Assembly (NCBI RefSeq): GCF_001423905.1
Contig: NZ_LMPQ01000001.1
Location: 594,173-658,172 of the forward strand
Reading direction: 5' to 3'
Origin: Frigoribacterium sp. Leaf186
GTDB taxonomy: Bacteria > Actinomycetota > Actinomycetes > Actinomycetales > Microbacteriaceae
DNA length: 64,000 nt
The translations under genes were made by a program, and so were the position numbers. A model generated the notes under the pieces. It searched no databases, was not told the DNA's origin, and saw only the letters and a list, made by a program, of their open reading frames with translations. Each line of letters starts with the position of its first letter. The stretch's first letter is position 1. Shown here one piece after another: positions 10,678 through 18,548 of the stretch.

Positions 10678-11502
10678 CTAGGCGACCAGCGCCTCCTCGT
10701 CGGTCCGGGAGGCGGCGGTCGTGAGTCGTCCGGCCTCGACGGCGCGGGCCAGCTGTGACAGCAGGGCCTCGAGCTGACCGACCGGCGCGCCTCGGTCTTC
10801 CGGGTGCCACTGGACGCCGACGACGGGCGCGGAGACGTGCTCGACGGCCTCGACCGTGCCGTCGTCGGCGCGACCGACGACCCGCAGGCCCCTGCCCGGT
10901 CGACCCACGGCCTGGTGGTGGGCGCTCTGGACGACGGGCTCGGCACCGAGGGCGTGGGCGAGGCGGCTGGCGGGGTCGAGCCGGACGGCGTGCGGGTGCA
11001 TGAGCTGTTCGACCGGCGCCCCGGGGGTGCGGTGCAGGCCCTCGTGGTCGTCGAGGTGCTGCACGAGGTCGCCGCCCAGGGCGACGTTGATCACCTGGTG
11101 ACCGCGGCAGACGCCGAGCAACGGGGTGCGGCGGGCGACGGCCCGGCGCACGAGGGCCAGCTGCGCCTCGTCGGCCACCGGGTCGTGACGGCCTTCGCCC
11201 GGGTAGCCGGGGGCACCGCCGTAGAACCGTGGCGTGACGTCCTCGCCGCCGAGCACGACGATCGCGTCGGCGCCGTCGGTCGCCCGCAGCAGCTGGGCGG
11301 TGCCGAGGTCGCCCGCCGCCAGGCGGACCGCCTGCCAGCCGGCGGCCTCGGCCGTGGCCTTGACCCGCGCGTTCATGTCGTCGACGTACGCGTGGTACTC
11401 GGCGGCGTGCGGCCGGTGCCGGGTCACCTCGACCACGGCGAGGCGCATCGAGGCGGCGGCGGGGTCGCTCGGGCGGATCGTCGGGGCGGGCTGCGAGGTC
11501 AT
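10678..11502 (-). CDS. Class-I glutamine amidotransferase-like hydrolase (peptidase C26, PuuD-like)
   Basis: The 274-residue protein has the class-I amidotransferase layout: nucleophile Cys in LLGVCRGHQVIN and the late catalytic His-Glu in VQWHPED. This matches gamma-glutamyl-gamma-aminobutyrate hydrolases (PuuD) that act in polyamine or ethanolamine breakdown. No glutamine-synthetase-like partner gene is adjacent, so the substrate is uncertain. The start is ATG at 11502; a second Met at residue 19 precedes the conserved fold and could be the real start. Confidence 0.82.
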   Translation of the reverse strand: MTSQPAPTIRPSDPAAASMRLAVVEVTRHRPHAAEYHAYVDDMNARVKATAEAAGWQAVRLAAGDLGTAQLLRATDGADAIVVLGGEDVTPRFYGGAPGYPGEGRHDPVADEAQLALVRRAVARRTPLLGVCRGHQVINVALGGDLVQHLDDHEGLHRTPGAPVEQLMHPHAVRLDPASRLAHALGAEPVVQSAHHQAVGRPGRGLRVVGRADDGTVEAVEHVSAPVVGVQWHPEDRGAPVGQLEALLSQLARAVEAGRLTTAASRTDEEALVA

Positions 11503-11573
11503 GCCTCCATGCTGCCGCCGCGACCGGCCGGCGGCCAGGTGCGTGTCGTCGCGTTACGCCCGCCAGGAGCCGC

Positions 11574-11649
11574 GACGTCAGCGCCGCTCGGACGTCAGCG
11601 TCGATCAGACGCCAGCGCCGGTCGGACGTCAGCGCCGCTCGGACGTCAG
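11574..11649. repeat. 17-bp tandem repeat, four to five units
   Basis: Units GACGTCAGCGCCGCTCG (11574-11590 and 11625-11641), with two variants between them (11591-11607, 11608-11624) and a partial fifth unit that holds the stop codon of the pdxH-like gene. The first and fourth units are identical. The repeat fills half of the 143-base gap between two divergently oriented gene ends and starts. Confidence 0.9.
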
Positions 11650-12365
11650 GGCCACAAGGAGGCGCGGGTCCAGCCGTCGCCGTCGCGGTCGTACCGCAGG
11701 CGCACCTGGTCGCGCCCCGTGGTGGCCTGCCAGAACTCGATCGAGGTCGGGTCCACCCGCCAGGCCGTCCAGTCGTCGGGGACGAGATCGGGGTCGGCCT
11801 CGATCGCGGCCTTCGCCTCGGCGAGTCGCGACCGGGTGGCGGCCTCGTCGGTGATCGGGCTGCTCTGCGGCTGCGTCATCGCGACGGCACGCGAGTCGGG
11901 GTGGCGGGCGGTGAAGTCCTTCTCGCTGACCTCGCGCGGTCCGGCCGACGCCCGACCGAGCACGCGGACCTGACGGCCCTGCTCGCGCCAGTAGAGGGTC
12001 AGCGCCACCCTCGGGTTCTCGGTGATCTGCCGACCCTTCGGGCTGATCGACGACGTCGCGAACCAGAGGGCCCCGTCGTCGACGTCCTTGAGCAACAGCG
12101 TGCGGGCCGTTACGTCGCCGTCCGACGAGGAGGTCGAGATCACCATGGCGTGCGGTTGCGCGACGTCCTGCTCGACGGCCTCGACGAGCCAGGCGACGAA
12201 CTGGTCCACGGCGTCGTCCGCCACGGCGTCGACGTCGAAGGTGGGCAGCTCGGGGTGGAAGACCTTGGCCGAGCGCAGACGCTCACGCAACGTCGGGCCA
12301 CCGGGGTCGGTGCGGTCGGAACGGGTGCCGGTCTCGGCTCGGTCGGTGCTGTTGTCGTCGGTCAC
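11646..12365 (-). CDS. pdxH: Pyridoxamine 5'-phosphate oxidase family protein (PdxH-like)
   Basis: Pyridoxine/pyridoxamine phosphate oxidase uses FMN to make PLP. The 239-residue protein has the FMN-binding core (ARTLLLKDVDDGALWFATS then SPKGRQI and LTLYWREQGRQVRV). It also has the SPITDE segment and the C-terminal RLRYDRDGDGW region of PdxH. An Asp/Ser/Thr-rich tail precedes the domain. GTG at 12365 is chosen; the open frame continues upstream across the tRNA gene, so longer starts are false. The symbol is assigned by family, and a general flavin reductase role is not excluded. Confidence 0.82.
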   Translation of the reverse strand: MTDDNSTDRAETGTRSDRTDPGGPTLRERLRSAKVFHPELPTFDVDAVADDAVDQFVAWLVEAVEQDVAQPHAMVISTSSSDGDVTARTLLLKDVDDGALWFATSSISPKGRQITENPRVALTLYWREQGRQVRVLGRASAGPREVSEKDFTARHPDSRAVAMTQPQSSPITDEAATRSRLAEAKAAIEADPDLVPDDWTAWRVDPTSIEFWQATTGRDQVRLRYDRDGDGWTRASLWP

Positions 12366-12421
12366 CCGTCCACGATGCACCCCGTCGCCCCGGGGCGTCC
12401 CAGACGTCGCCGATTCGCTGC

Positions 12422-12427
12422 TAGCCT
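12422..12427 (+). promoter_or_regulatory. Putative -10 element of tRNA-Arg
   Basis: TAGCCT lies 15 bases before the first base of the mature tRNA, the usual distance for a short tRNA leader. Confidence 0.4.
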
Positions 12428-12442
12428 TGACGACGTTCCCGG

Positions 12443-12517
12443 GCCCCCATAGCTCAGGGGATAGAGCACTGCCCTCCGGAGGCAGGGGCGAAGGTTCGAA
12501 TCCTTCTGGGGGCACCA
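12443..12517 (+). tRNA. tRNA-Arg (anticodon CCG)
   Basis: A 75-base cloverleaf with encoded CCA. The acceptor stem is GCCCCCA with TGGGGGC, and the D arm contains AGCTCAGGGGATAGAGC. The anticodon stem CTGCC/GGCAG encloses the loop CTCCGGA with anticodon CCG, and the T arm contains GGTTCGAATCC. It reads CGG, a frequent Arg codon in this sequence. A recombinase gene lies 0.8 kb downstream, but I see no second copy of the tRNA 3' end that would mark an attachment site. Confidence 0.97.
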
Positions 12518-12590
12518 CAAGCCATCCGGCCGAGTCTCCGGCCCGTCGCGGCCTCGCCCCGTTGATCGGCTCTCCCTCCGCTCCGTGTCG

Positions 12591-13229
12591 TCATGCGGCT
12601 TTCGTTGCGGCGGCACCGGCGGCGGCGAGCACCCGGTCGTCACGCCGGGTCTCGTAGGCCGTCACGACCGTCAGGAAGACGAACACGAACACCGGCGCAC
12701 CGACGGCGAGCAGCAGGGTGCCGGCGGCCGTACCGAGGGTGGCGATCATCAGGAGCATCCCGGCGACGGGAAGCAAGGCCGCTCGGTTCGCACGCCGTTT
12801 GAGCGTGATGAAGGCCCGGACGAGGTCGGCCCGCTCGGGCTCGATCGGATCGCGGCCCATCACCTGTCGGTTGAGCGACCGCCGCTCCACCGGGCCGAGA
12901 TCAGCCGTCGGGGTGCCCGTGGTGCTCCAGACGTTCAGGGGCAGGAGCGTCCTCGACGAGCGGGCCCGGAGCCACCCGACGAGCGCCACGACCACCGAGG
13001 AGACACCGAGGACGAGCGTGACAGCGGCGGGTCCACCGTCGTCACCACTCGCGACCCCGATCGCGAGGGCCGAGGCCAGGACGGTGGTGGCGACCATGGC
13101 CGCCTGCGAGGACGGACCCCGGAAACGCTGCCCGTGCTCGGTGACGTCGCGGACGCGGCGGGCGACGTCGGCCCAGTCGGCTCGTGCAGGAGCGGGTGCC
13201 CGGTCGCCGTGCGGCAGCTCGTCGGTCAT
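12591..13229 (-). CDS. Membrane protein of unknown function
   Basis: The 212-residue protein has four hydrophobic segments in two pairs (about residues 44-62, 68-88, 150-172, 172-196 from the ATG at 13229). A hydrophilic middle stretch contains LNRQVMGRDPIEPERADLVRAF. I do not recognise a family. The start is set at ATG 13229 because the upstream extension is Arg/Ser/Pro-rich shadow sequence of the recombinase. It lies between tRNA-Arg and a recombinase on the same strand. Confidence 0.7.
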   Translation of the reverse strand: MTDELPHGDRAPAPARADWADVARRVRDVTEHGQRFRGPSSQAAMVATTVLASALAIGVASGDDGGPAAVTLVLGVSSVVVALVGWLRARSSRTLLPLNVWSTTGTPTADLGPVERRSLNRQVMGRDPIEPERADLVRAFITLKRRANRAALLPVAGMLLMIATLGTAAGTLLLAVGAPVFVFVFLTVVTAYETRRDDRVLAAAGAAATKAA

Positions 13230-13269
13230 GGTGCCGACGGTAGCGGCCCGAGCGGACTCGCGTCCGAGG

Positions 13270-13854
13270 TCAGTCGGCCTGCTGGCGGCGGGCGCGGTCG
13301 GCGTCGTCGCGCTCGAGCTCGCGGCGCAGGACGCGTTCGGGCACGGCGACGTGCTCGGCGGCCTCGCGCATGCTCGCTCCCCCGGCGCGCAACTGGCGGG
13401 CCGCGTCGAGGCGGCGTCTCGAGACCGGGGGCTTCGGGGTCTGCGCCACCCGCGCCTCCTGGCGTCTGCGGGTCTCGGCGCGGTGCGGCTCGCCACCGAC
13501 CTGCTCGTCGAACCGTGCCAGGGCCGCCGTCACGCGGAAGAAGAAACGCCCGTAGGCGTTGAGCTCGTCGATCTGCTCGTCGATCGACCGGAAGGCCACC
13601 CCGAGGGCGTCGAGGGTCGCCATCACCCCGACCAGCTCGGCGACCGAGCGACCGATGCGGTCCACGGCCGTCACGACGAAGACGTCGCCCTCGCGCAGGC
13701 TGCCGATCGCCTTCGCGAACTCGGGCCGCGACTGCTTCGTGCCGGTGGCGTGGTCCACGAAGACCCGGTCGCACCCCCGGGCCCGGAGGCGCTCCGCCTG
13801 CGCCTCGGACGACGGGTCGTCGCGCGAGACGCGTGCGTACCCGACGACGGTCAC
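13270..13854 (-). CDS. Serine recombinase (resolvase/invertase family)
   Basis: The 194-residue protein is a small serine recombinase. Ser10 in GYARVS is the nucleophile, FVDHATGTK and DRIGRS (65-70) are catalytic-core motifs, and FDEQ/ETRRR follow. A C-terminal helix-turn-helix (about residues 150-180, ARQLRAGGASMREAAEHVAVP) should bind the crossover site, as in Hin or Tn3 resolvase. The GTG start at 13854 follows GGAGG by six bases. No transposase or obvious inverted crossover pair is seen close by. It may be a remnant of an element inserted near tRNA-Arg or a domesticated recombinase. Confidence 0.9.
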   Translation of the reverse strand: MTVVGYARVSRDDPSSEAQAERLRARGCDRVFVDHATGTKQSRPEFAKAIGSLREGDVFVVTAVDRIGRSVAELVGVMATLDALGVAFRSIDEQIDELNAYGRFFFRVTAALARFDEQVGGEPHRAETRRRQEARVAQTPKPPVSRRRLDAARQLRAGGASMREAAEHVAVPERVLRRELERDDADRARRQQAD

Positions 13855-13952
13855 GGTGGGCCTCCAGGCGAGGGCGGACAGAGAGGTGAGGCCCCGCCGA
13901 CGGCGAGGCCTCGCGTGGATGCCCGGGGGCACCCGTCAACGGACGGCGGTCC

Positions 13953-14168
13953 TCAACTGTAGGTGAGCGCGATGACGGCGACGTCGAGCGTGCGGTACGA
14001 ACCTTCGCGTCGGACGGCCGTGCGCACGCGACCCCGAAGGACCTCGAACGACCCGTCGCTCTCGTGCACGAACCCGATCACCCCGGCGGTCGGCGTCGAC
14101 ACGCGGTGGAACCCGTCGCCCAGCGGGACGACCTCGGCTCGGGACGTACGTTCCAAGACAGCACCCAT
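13953..14168 (-). CDS. Small protein of unknown function (71 aa)
   Basis: A 71-residue, beta-strand-like protein with no Cys and no membrane segment. It ends in a hydrophobic TLDVAVIALTYS. ATG at 14168 follows GGAG by five bases. It has the same strand as the recombinase, 98 bases before it, and could be co-transcribed. A dyad lies about 60 bases upstream (14227-14246). Family not recognised. Confidence 0.6.
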   Translation of the reverse strand: MGAVLERTSRAEVVPLGDGFHRVSTPTAGVIGFVHESDGSFEVLRGRVRTAVRREGSYRTLDVAVIALTYS

Positions 14169-14226
14169 GATGTCTCCTCACTTCTTGCTTCGTTCTCCGG
14201 CCCGTCAGGTGGGCCGTGATCGTAGC

Positions 14227-14246
14227 GTACCCCGCAGGTGGGGTAC
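14227..14246. promoter_or_regulatory. Operator-like dyad GTACCCC-N6-GGGGTAC
   Basis: A perfect 7-base dyad with a 6-base spacer in the 150-base gap upstream of the 71-residue gene and downstream of the EamA gene. The arms are AT/GC-balanced, unlike the surrounding sequence. The size fits a site for a dimeric regulator. No transcription factor gene is adjacent except the recombinase, which has its own HTH. Confidence 0.5.
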
Positions 14247-14318
14247 AAGGTCCTGCCGGGCCATCAGCCTGGCCCCCTCGTTCGCACCGCGGACAGGCGG
14301 GCGGTCGACGACCTCGGG

Positions 14319-15209
14319 TCAGACGGCAGGAGCCTCGGGCAGGGCCCCGCGACGTCGACGCCGGCCCGCCGCGACCGTCACACCGACGCTGGCGACCGTG
14401 ACGCAGGCGAGGGCGACGACCTCGCGCGGGCCGAGGGCCTCGCGGAGCACGACGAGGCCGGCGAGCGCCGCGACGGCCGGGCCGAGGCTCGAGAGCACGC
14501 CGAACACCCGGGTCGGCAGTCGACGCAGCGCCACCGACTCGAGTGCGTACGGGATCGCCGACGTCAGGGCCGCCACCACCAGGAAGATCAGCAGGAGGCG
14601 CGGGTCGGCTCGTACGGCGACCGTCGCGTCGTGCGCACCGAACGGCACGACGACGAGGGCGGCGACGAGCATGGCCGTCGCGAGGGCGCCCATCGGGTCG
14701 CGTCCTCGGCCGAGGGCGGCGTTGGCGAGGATGTAGCAGGCCCAGAACGCCCCGGCGCCGAGGGCGAGCAGCACTCCGACGAACGGGATCGCCCCGGACG
14801 AGTCGGAGCCGAGCAGGACGACGCCGGCGAGGGCGAGCAGGGCCCAGGCCGCGTCCCACCAGCGCCGGGTCTGGACGAGGGCGACGACGAGCGGGCCGAG
14901 GAACTCCAGGGTGACCGCGACCCCCAGGGGGACGACGTCGATGGCGAGGTAGATGAGGGAGTTCATGCCCGCCAGGGCGAGACCGAGCACGACCACGCCG
15001 AGCCACGTGCGGCGCGGCCAGCGCCACGGGCGGGGCCGGAAGACCGCGAGCAGCAGGGCGGCACCGAACGCGAGGCGCAGGGCGGCCGCGCCGGTCGGCC
15101 CGAGGGCCTCGAAGTGCGTCTTGGCGAGGGCGGCCCCGAACTGCACCGACACGATCGCCGCGACGGCGAGCAGGGGGGCGGGCACGCGGCCGAGGGGGCT
15201 GGGGTTCAC
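14319..15209 (-). CDS. EamA/DMT family exporter (RhtA-like)
   Basis: The 296-residue protein has ten hydrophobic segments arranged as two EamA repeats, the drug/metabolite transporter fold. The N-terminal SVQFGAALAK and TLEFLGPLVVAL segments resemble RhtA threonine/homoserine exporters. Export of an amino acid is plausible, but there is no direct link to the thr operon 10 kb away. The ATG at 15209 is the first Met. Confidence 0.8.
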   Translation of the reverse strand: MNPSPLGRVPAPLLAVAAIVSVQFGAALAKTHFEALGPTGAAALRLAFGAALLLAVFRPRPWRWPRRTWLGVVVLGLALAGMNSLIYLAIDVVPLGVAVTLEFLGPLVVALVQTRRWWDAAWALLALAGVVLLGSDSSGAIPFVGVLLALGAGAFWACYILANAALGRGRDPMGALATAMLVAALVVVPFGAHDATVAVRADPRLLLIFLVVAALTSAIPYALESVALRRLPTRVFGVLSSLGPAVAALAGLVVLREALGPREVVALACVTVASVGVTVAAGRRRRRGALPEAPAV

Positions 15210-15247
15210 GGGGCTCCGGGTTCGTCACGAGGTGTGCGGCGGCACAG

Positions 15248-15253
15248 TACGAT
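15248..15253 (+). promoter_or_regulatory. Putative -10 element, leaderless start of the DUF3592-like gene
   Basis: TACGAT ends six bases before ATG at 15260, so the predicted transcript begins at the start codon. No Shine-Dalgarno sequence is present, which agrees with leaderless initiation. Confidence 0.55.
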
Positions 15254-15259
15254 CGTGGC

Positions 15260-15667
15260 ATGAGCGACGCCTTCTCCGTCATCGCGCCGGTGGTGGAGCT
15301 CTTCGGCTGGTTCGGCTTCATCGTCGGCAGTCCCTTCCTCGTCGCGGGCTGGGTGCTGCGTCGTCGCGCCACCCGCCTCGAGAGCACCGTGGGCGTGGTC
15401 ATCCCCCCGCCCGAGTGGGCCAGGGCGGCCACGGCCCGCTGGATGGACGTCGACGGCCAGCTGCACGAGACGCAGTTCGGCGACGTCCCGGTGACGACCC
15501 CGCTCGAGACCGAGCTCACCGTGCACTACGACCCGGACCGCCCGCACCGGGCCCGCGTCCACCCGCCCCACGACGACGGCCGAGCGCCCCGCACGGTGGG
15601 GGTCGTGCTCTACGCGGTCGGGGCGGTCTGCGCCGTCGCGTCGGTGGGCCTGCTGTTCGTCTCCTGA
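15260..15667 (+). CDS. Two-TM membrane protein, DUF3592-like
   Basis: The 135-residue protein has an N-terminal membrane segment (about 10-32), a soluble beta-rich middle (TARWMDVDGQLHETQF then TELTVHYDPDRPHRARV) and a C-terminal membrane segment (about 113-134). This layout, with a conserved YDP-x-P-x-x-AR motif, fits the DUF3592 family of unknown function. It is followed 92 bases later by the TPM-domain gene, which has its own apparent promoter. Confidence 0.65.
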   Translation: MSDAFSVIAPVVELFGWFGFIVGSPFLVAGWVLRRRATRLESTVGVVIPPPEWARAATARWMDVDGQLHETQFGDVPVTTPLETELTVHYDPDRPHRARVHPPHDDGRAPRTVGVVLYAVGAVCAVASVGLLFVS

Positions 15668-15726
15668 CCGACGACTACGACATCCCGGCCGCCCGGGCGC
15701 TCCGGGCGCTCCGACGGGGGCCGTCG

Positions 15727-15732
15727 ATAGAC
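15727..15732 (+). promoter_or_regulatory. Putative -10 element of the TPM-domain gene
   Basis: TAGACT lies 27 bases upstream of GTG 15760, with a purine-rich ribosome site (GAGGGGAG) in between. Confidence 0.4.
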
Positions 15733-15759
15733 TCCCCCGCAACGAGCGAGGGGAGCGTC

Positions 15760-17748
15760 GTGACCGCGAACGCAACGACCGGCCGACGTCCGACGCGCCG
15801 AACGGTGACCGCTGGGGCCGTGGTGCTGCTGGCCCTGGTCGGTGCGCTGGCCTTCGGGGTCGCCCCGGCCCAGGCGGTCGAACCGGTCGACTTCTCGGGC
15901 GCCTACGTGGTCGACCAGGCCGACGTGCTCTCGAGTGCGGACGAGAGCCAGGTCGCCGACGCGCTCGACTCGCTATCGACCGACACGGGGGTCAACCTCT
16001 TCGTCGTGTACGTCGACTCGTTCTCCTCCCCCTCCGACCGCACCGCCTGGGGCGACGCGACGGCCTCCCTGAACCAGTTCGGTCCGAATGACGTGCTGCT
16101 CTCGGTGGCGGTCGACGACCGCCTCTACGACCTCTCGACCGACACCTCGGTGGTCTCGGAGTCAGACCGTCAGGCACTCGAGACCGACGTGGTCGTCCCC
16201 CAGCTGCGTGACGGCGACTGGGCCGGGGCCGCGGTCGCCCTCGCGGACGGCATCCGCAGCGACGATGCCGGACCCGACCTGAGCTGGGTGCTCTGGGCGC
16301 TGGTCGTGCTGGTCCTCGTGGTCGCGGTGGTCGTGATCGTGTTCGCGGTCCGCCGCGCCCGACGCCGCCGTCGCGAGTTCGACGCACAGAAGGCCGACCA
16401 GGCCGAACTCGACCAGCGCGCGGCCCGGGTGCTGGTCGCCCTGGACGACGAGCTGACGGCCGGCGCCCACGAGGTCGGCTTCGCCGCCGCGCAGTTCGGC
16501 GACGAGGCCGCCCGACCCTTCGCCGAGGCGCTCGACGCGGCGCGGGTGCACGCCCGCGAGGCGTTCGAGCTGCAACAGAGGCTCGACGACTCGGTGCCCG
16601 ACTCCCCCGAACAGCGCCGCGAGTGGACCACGCGCATCATCGACCTGTGCGAGGCGGCCGACGCCTCCCTCGCCGAGCAGTCCGCCGCCTTCGACGAGCT
16701 CCGCGAGGCCGAGACCCGGGCACCACGCGACCTCGAGTCCCTGCCGGGTGAGATCGAGACACGACGGGCCCGACTGGTGAAGGCTCGCACCACCATCGAC
16801 GAGCTCACGTCGCTCTACTCGGCCCGGGCCGTCGCGTCGATCGACCAGAACGACGACCAGGCCGACCGTCTGCTCGAGTTCGCCGACGAACGTCGCGGCA
16901 CGGCCGCGATGGCCCTGTCGACGTCGTCCCCCTCCGAAGCCGTCGTGGCGATCCGCGAGGCGCGCCAGGCGTTGGCCCAGGTCGACCAACTGCTCGCGGC
17001 GGTCGACGGGGCCGGCGAGTCGTTGCGGACGGCGGGCAGCACCATCTCGGCCATGACCGACGACCTGCGACGCGACATCGCCACGGCCGAGGGCCTGCCC
17101 GACGGGTCGGCACCGCGGGGCGTCGACGTCGCGGGCTCCGTGTCCGCCGCGCGCGCCTCCGTGGCCCTGGCCGAGACGACCACCGACGACCCGCTCGCCG
17201 TCGTCGCCTCGCTGGGCGCCGCCAACGAGCGCATCGACCAGGTGCTGGCCGAGGTGCTCGAAGAGGCCGAGAAGCGACGGCGGGCGCAGGCGGCCCTCGA
17301 CCAGGCCCTGCTGACCGCCCGCAGCCAGATCAGCGCCACCCGCGACTTCATCGAGACGCGTCGCGGAGGCATCGGGCCACAGCCCCGCACGAGGCTGTCC
17401 GAGGCCGAACGCCACCTGGCGACGGCCGTCTCGCTCGCGACCTCCGACCGCGACGCCGCCCTGTTCGAGGCCCACCAGGCCGTCCAGCTGTCGCAGGCGG
17501 CCGCGGCCGGTGCCGAGGCCGAGGTGTCGTCGTACCAGCAGGCGAGCCCCTTCGGCGGGGCGTCCCGCGGGTCGGCCGGGGCGAACCTGGGCGGCGTCGT
17601 CACCGGCATGCTGCTCGGCGGACTCTTCAGCGGAGGCGGCGGGGGCTTCGGAGGCGGGGGTGGCGGCTTCGGCGGAGGCGGCGGCGGCTTCGGCGGAGGC
17701 GGCGGTGGCGGCGGCGGTGGCCGCAGCTCCGGCGGAGGCCGGTTCTGA
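15760..17748 (+). CDS. TPM-domain membrane protein with glycine-rich tail
   Basis: The 662-residue protein begins with a signal-like segment ending in PAQAVE. A TPM domain follows (about residues 45-165, YVVDQADVLSSADESQV with VLLSVAVDDRLYDLS). A membrane segment lies at about 170-195. Next come about 400 residues of alpha-helical, coiled-coil-rich cytoplasmic sequence. The extreme C-terminus is almost pure Gly/Phe/Ser (from about residue 620). TPM proteins are linked to photosystem repair in plants and to membrane or envelope functions in bacteria. The pspA gene follows 77 bases later, so a membrane-stress role is likely. GTG 15760 follows GAGGGGAG. Confidence 0.85.
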   Translation: MTANATTGRRPTRRTVTAGAVVLLALVGALAFGVAPAQAVEPVDFSGAYVVDQADVLSSADESQVADALDSLSTDTGVNLFVVYVDSFSSPSDRTAWGDATASLNQFGPNDVLLSVAVDDRLYDLSTDTSVVSESDRQALETDVVVPQLRDGDWAGAAVALADGIRSDDAGPDLSWVLWALVVLVLVVAVVVIVFAVRRARRRRREFDAQKADQAELDQRAARVLVALDDELTAGAHEVGFAAAQFGDEAARPFAEALDAARVHAREAFELQQRLDDSVPDSPEQRREWTTRIIDLCEAADASLAEQSAAFDELREAETRAPRDLESLPGEIETRRARLVKARTTIDELTSLYSARAVASIDQNDDQADRLLEFADERRGTAAMALSTSSPSEAVVAIREARQALAQVDQLLAAVDGAGESLRTAGSTISAMTDDLRRDIATAEGLPDGSAPRGVDVAGSVSAARASVALAETTTDDPLAVVASLGAANERIDQVLAEVLEEAEKRRRAQAALDQALLTARSQISATRDFIETRRGGIGPQPRTRLSEAERHLATAVSLATSDRDAALFEAHQAVQLSQAAAAGAEAEVSSYQQASPFGGASRGSAGANLGGVVTGMLLGGLFSGGGGGFGGGGGGFGGGGGGFGGGGGGGGGGRSSGGGRF

Positions 17749-17825
17749 GCCGGTCCGCCCCGGCGCCCACGACCCGCGACACGACGAGCACCATCCATCG
17801 GCACCATCTCTCGAAAGGACGCACC

Positions 17826-18548
17826 ATGGCAAAGCAGTCGATCTTCGGACGCATCGCGCAGCTCACCCGCGCGAACATCAACAGCCTGCTCGACCAGGCG
17901 GAGGACCCCAGCAAGATGCTGGACCAGATGGTCCGCGACTACACCAACAGCATCGCCGAGGCCGAGGAGGCCGTCGCGACCACGATCGGCAACCTGCGAC
18001 TGCTCGAGCAGGACCACGCAGAAGACGTGGCCGCCGCCGCCGACTGGGAGCGCAAGGCCCTCGCCGCCAGCAACAAGGCCGACGAACTGCGCTCGTCGGG
18101 CAACGCGGTCGACGCCGACAAGTTCGACGCCCTCGCCCGGGTGGCGCTCGGCAAGCAGTTGACCAGCGAGAAGGAGGCGAAGACCGCCGAGCCCCAGATC
18201 GCCTCGCAGACCGAGGTCGTCGAGAAGCTCAAGACCGGGCTCTCCGGCATGCGGTCCAAGCTCGACCAGCTCGCGGCCAAGCGCGACGAACTGAACGCCC
18301 GCTCGAAGACCGTCGAGGCGCAGACCAAGGTCGCGGACGCCGTGCAGAGCATCGACATCCTCGACCCCACCAGTGAGATCAGCCGCTTCGAGGACAAGGT
18401 CCGTCGCGAGGAGGCCAAGATGCTCGGCCGACAAGAACTGGCCGCGTCGAGCCTCGACGCGCAGTTCGAGAGCCTCGACGACCTCGGCGAGCAGACCGAG
18501 GTCGACGCCCGCCTCGCCGCCCTCAAGCTCGGCGCGCTCGACAAGTGA
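17826..18548 (+). CDS. pspA: PspA/IM30 family membrane-stress protein
   Basis: PspA coats and stabilises stressed membranes by forming helical oligomers (ESCRT-III-like). The 240-residue protein is almost entirely alpha-helical. The conserved amphipathic N-terminus and the QAEDPSKMLDQMVRDY motif (residues about 23-38) are present, and long coiled coils follow. The ATG follows AAAGGA. The stop overlaps the next gene's GTG by four bases, and the TPM-domain gene lies upstream. No pspF or phage-shock regulator is adjacent. Confidence 0.93.
   Translation: MAKQSIFGRIAQLTRANINSLLDQAEDPSKMLDQMVRDYTNSIAEAEEAVATTIGNLRLLEQDHAEDVAAAADWERKALAASNKADELRSSGNAVDADKFDALARVALGKQLTSEKEAKTAEPQIASQTEVVEKLKTGLSGMRSKLDQLAAKRDELNARSKTVEAQTKVADAVQSIDILDPTSEISRFEDKVRREEAKMLGRQELAASSLDAQFESLDDLGEQTEVDARLAALKLGALDK

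Noticed and set aside
12366..12518. N-terminal extension of the pdxH-like gene up to 12518
   Set aside because: The extra residues translate the tRNA-Arg gene in reverse, so the gene cannot start there. GTG 12365 is the first start outside the tRNA.
12443..14168. Genomic island with tRNA attachment sites
   Set aside because: No second copy of the tRNA 3' end is visible, and the neighbouring genes do not differ in base composition. Kept only as a hypothesis about the recombinase block.
14238..15263. 341-codon plus-strand frame across the EamA gene
   Set aside because: The frame is an antisense shadow with a Glu/Gly/Arg-rich product; the EamA protein on the other strand has ten hydrophobic segments.
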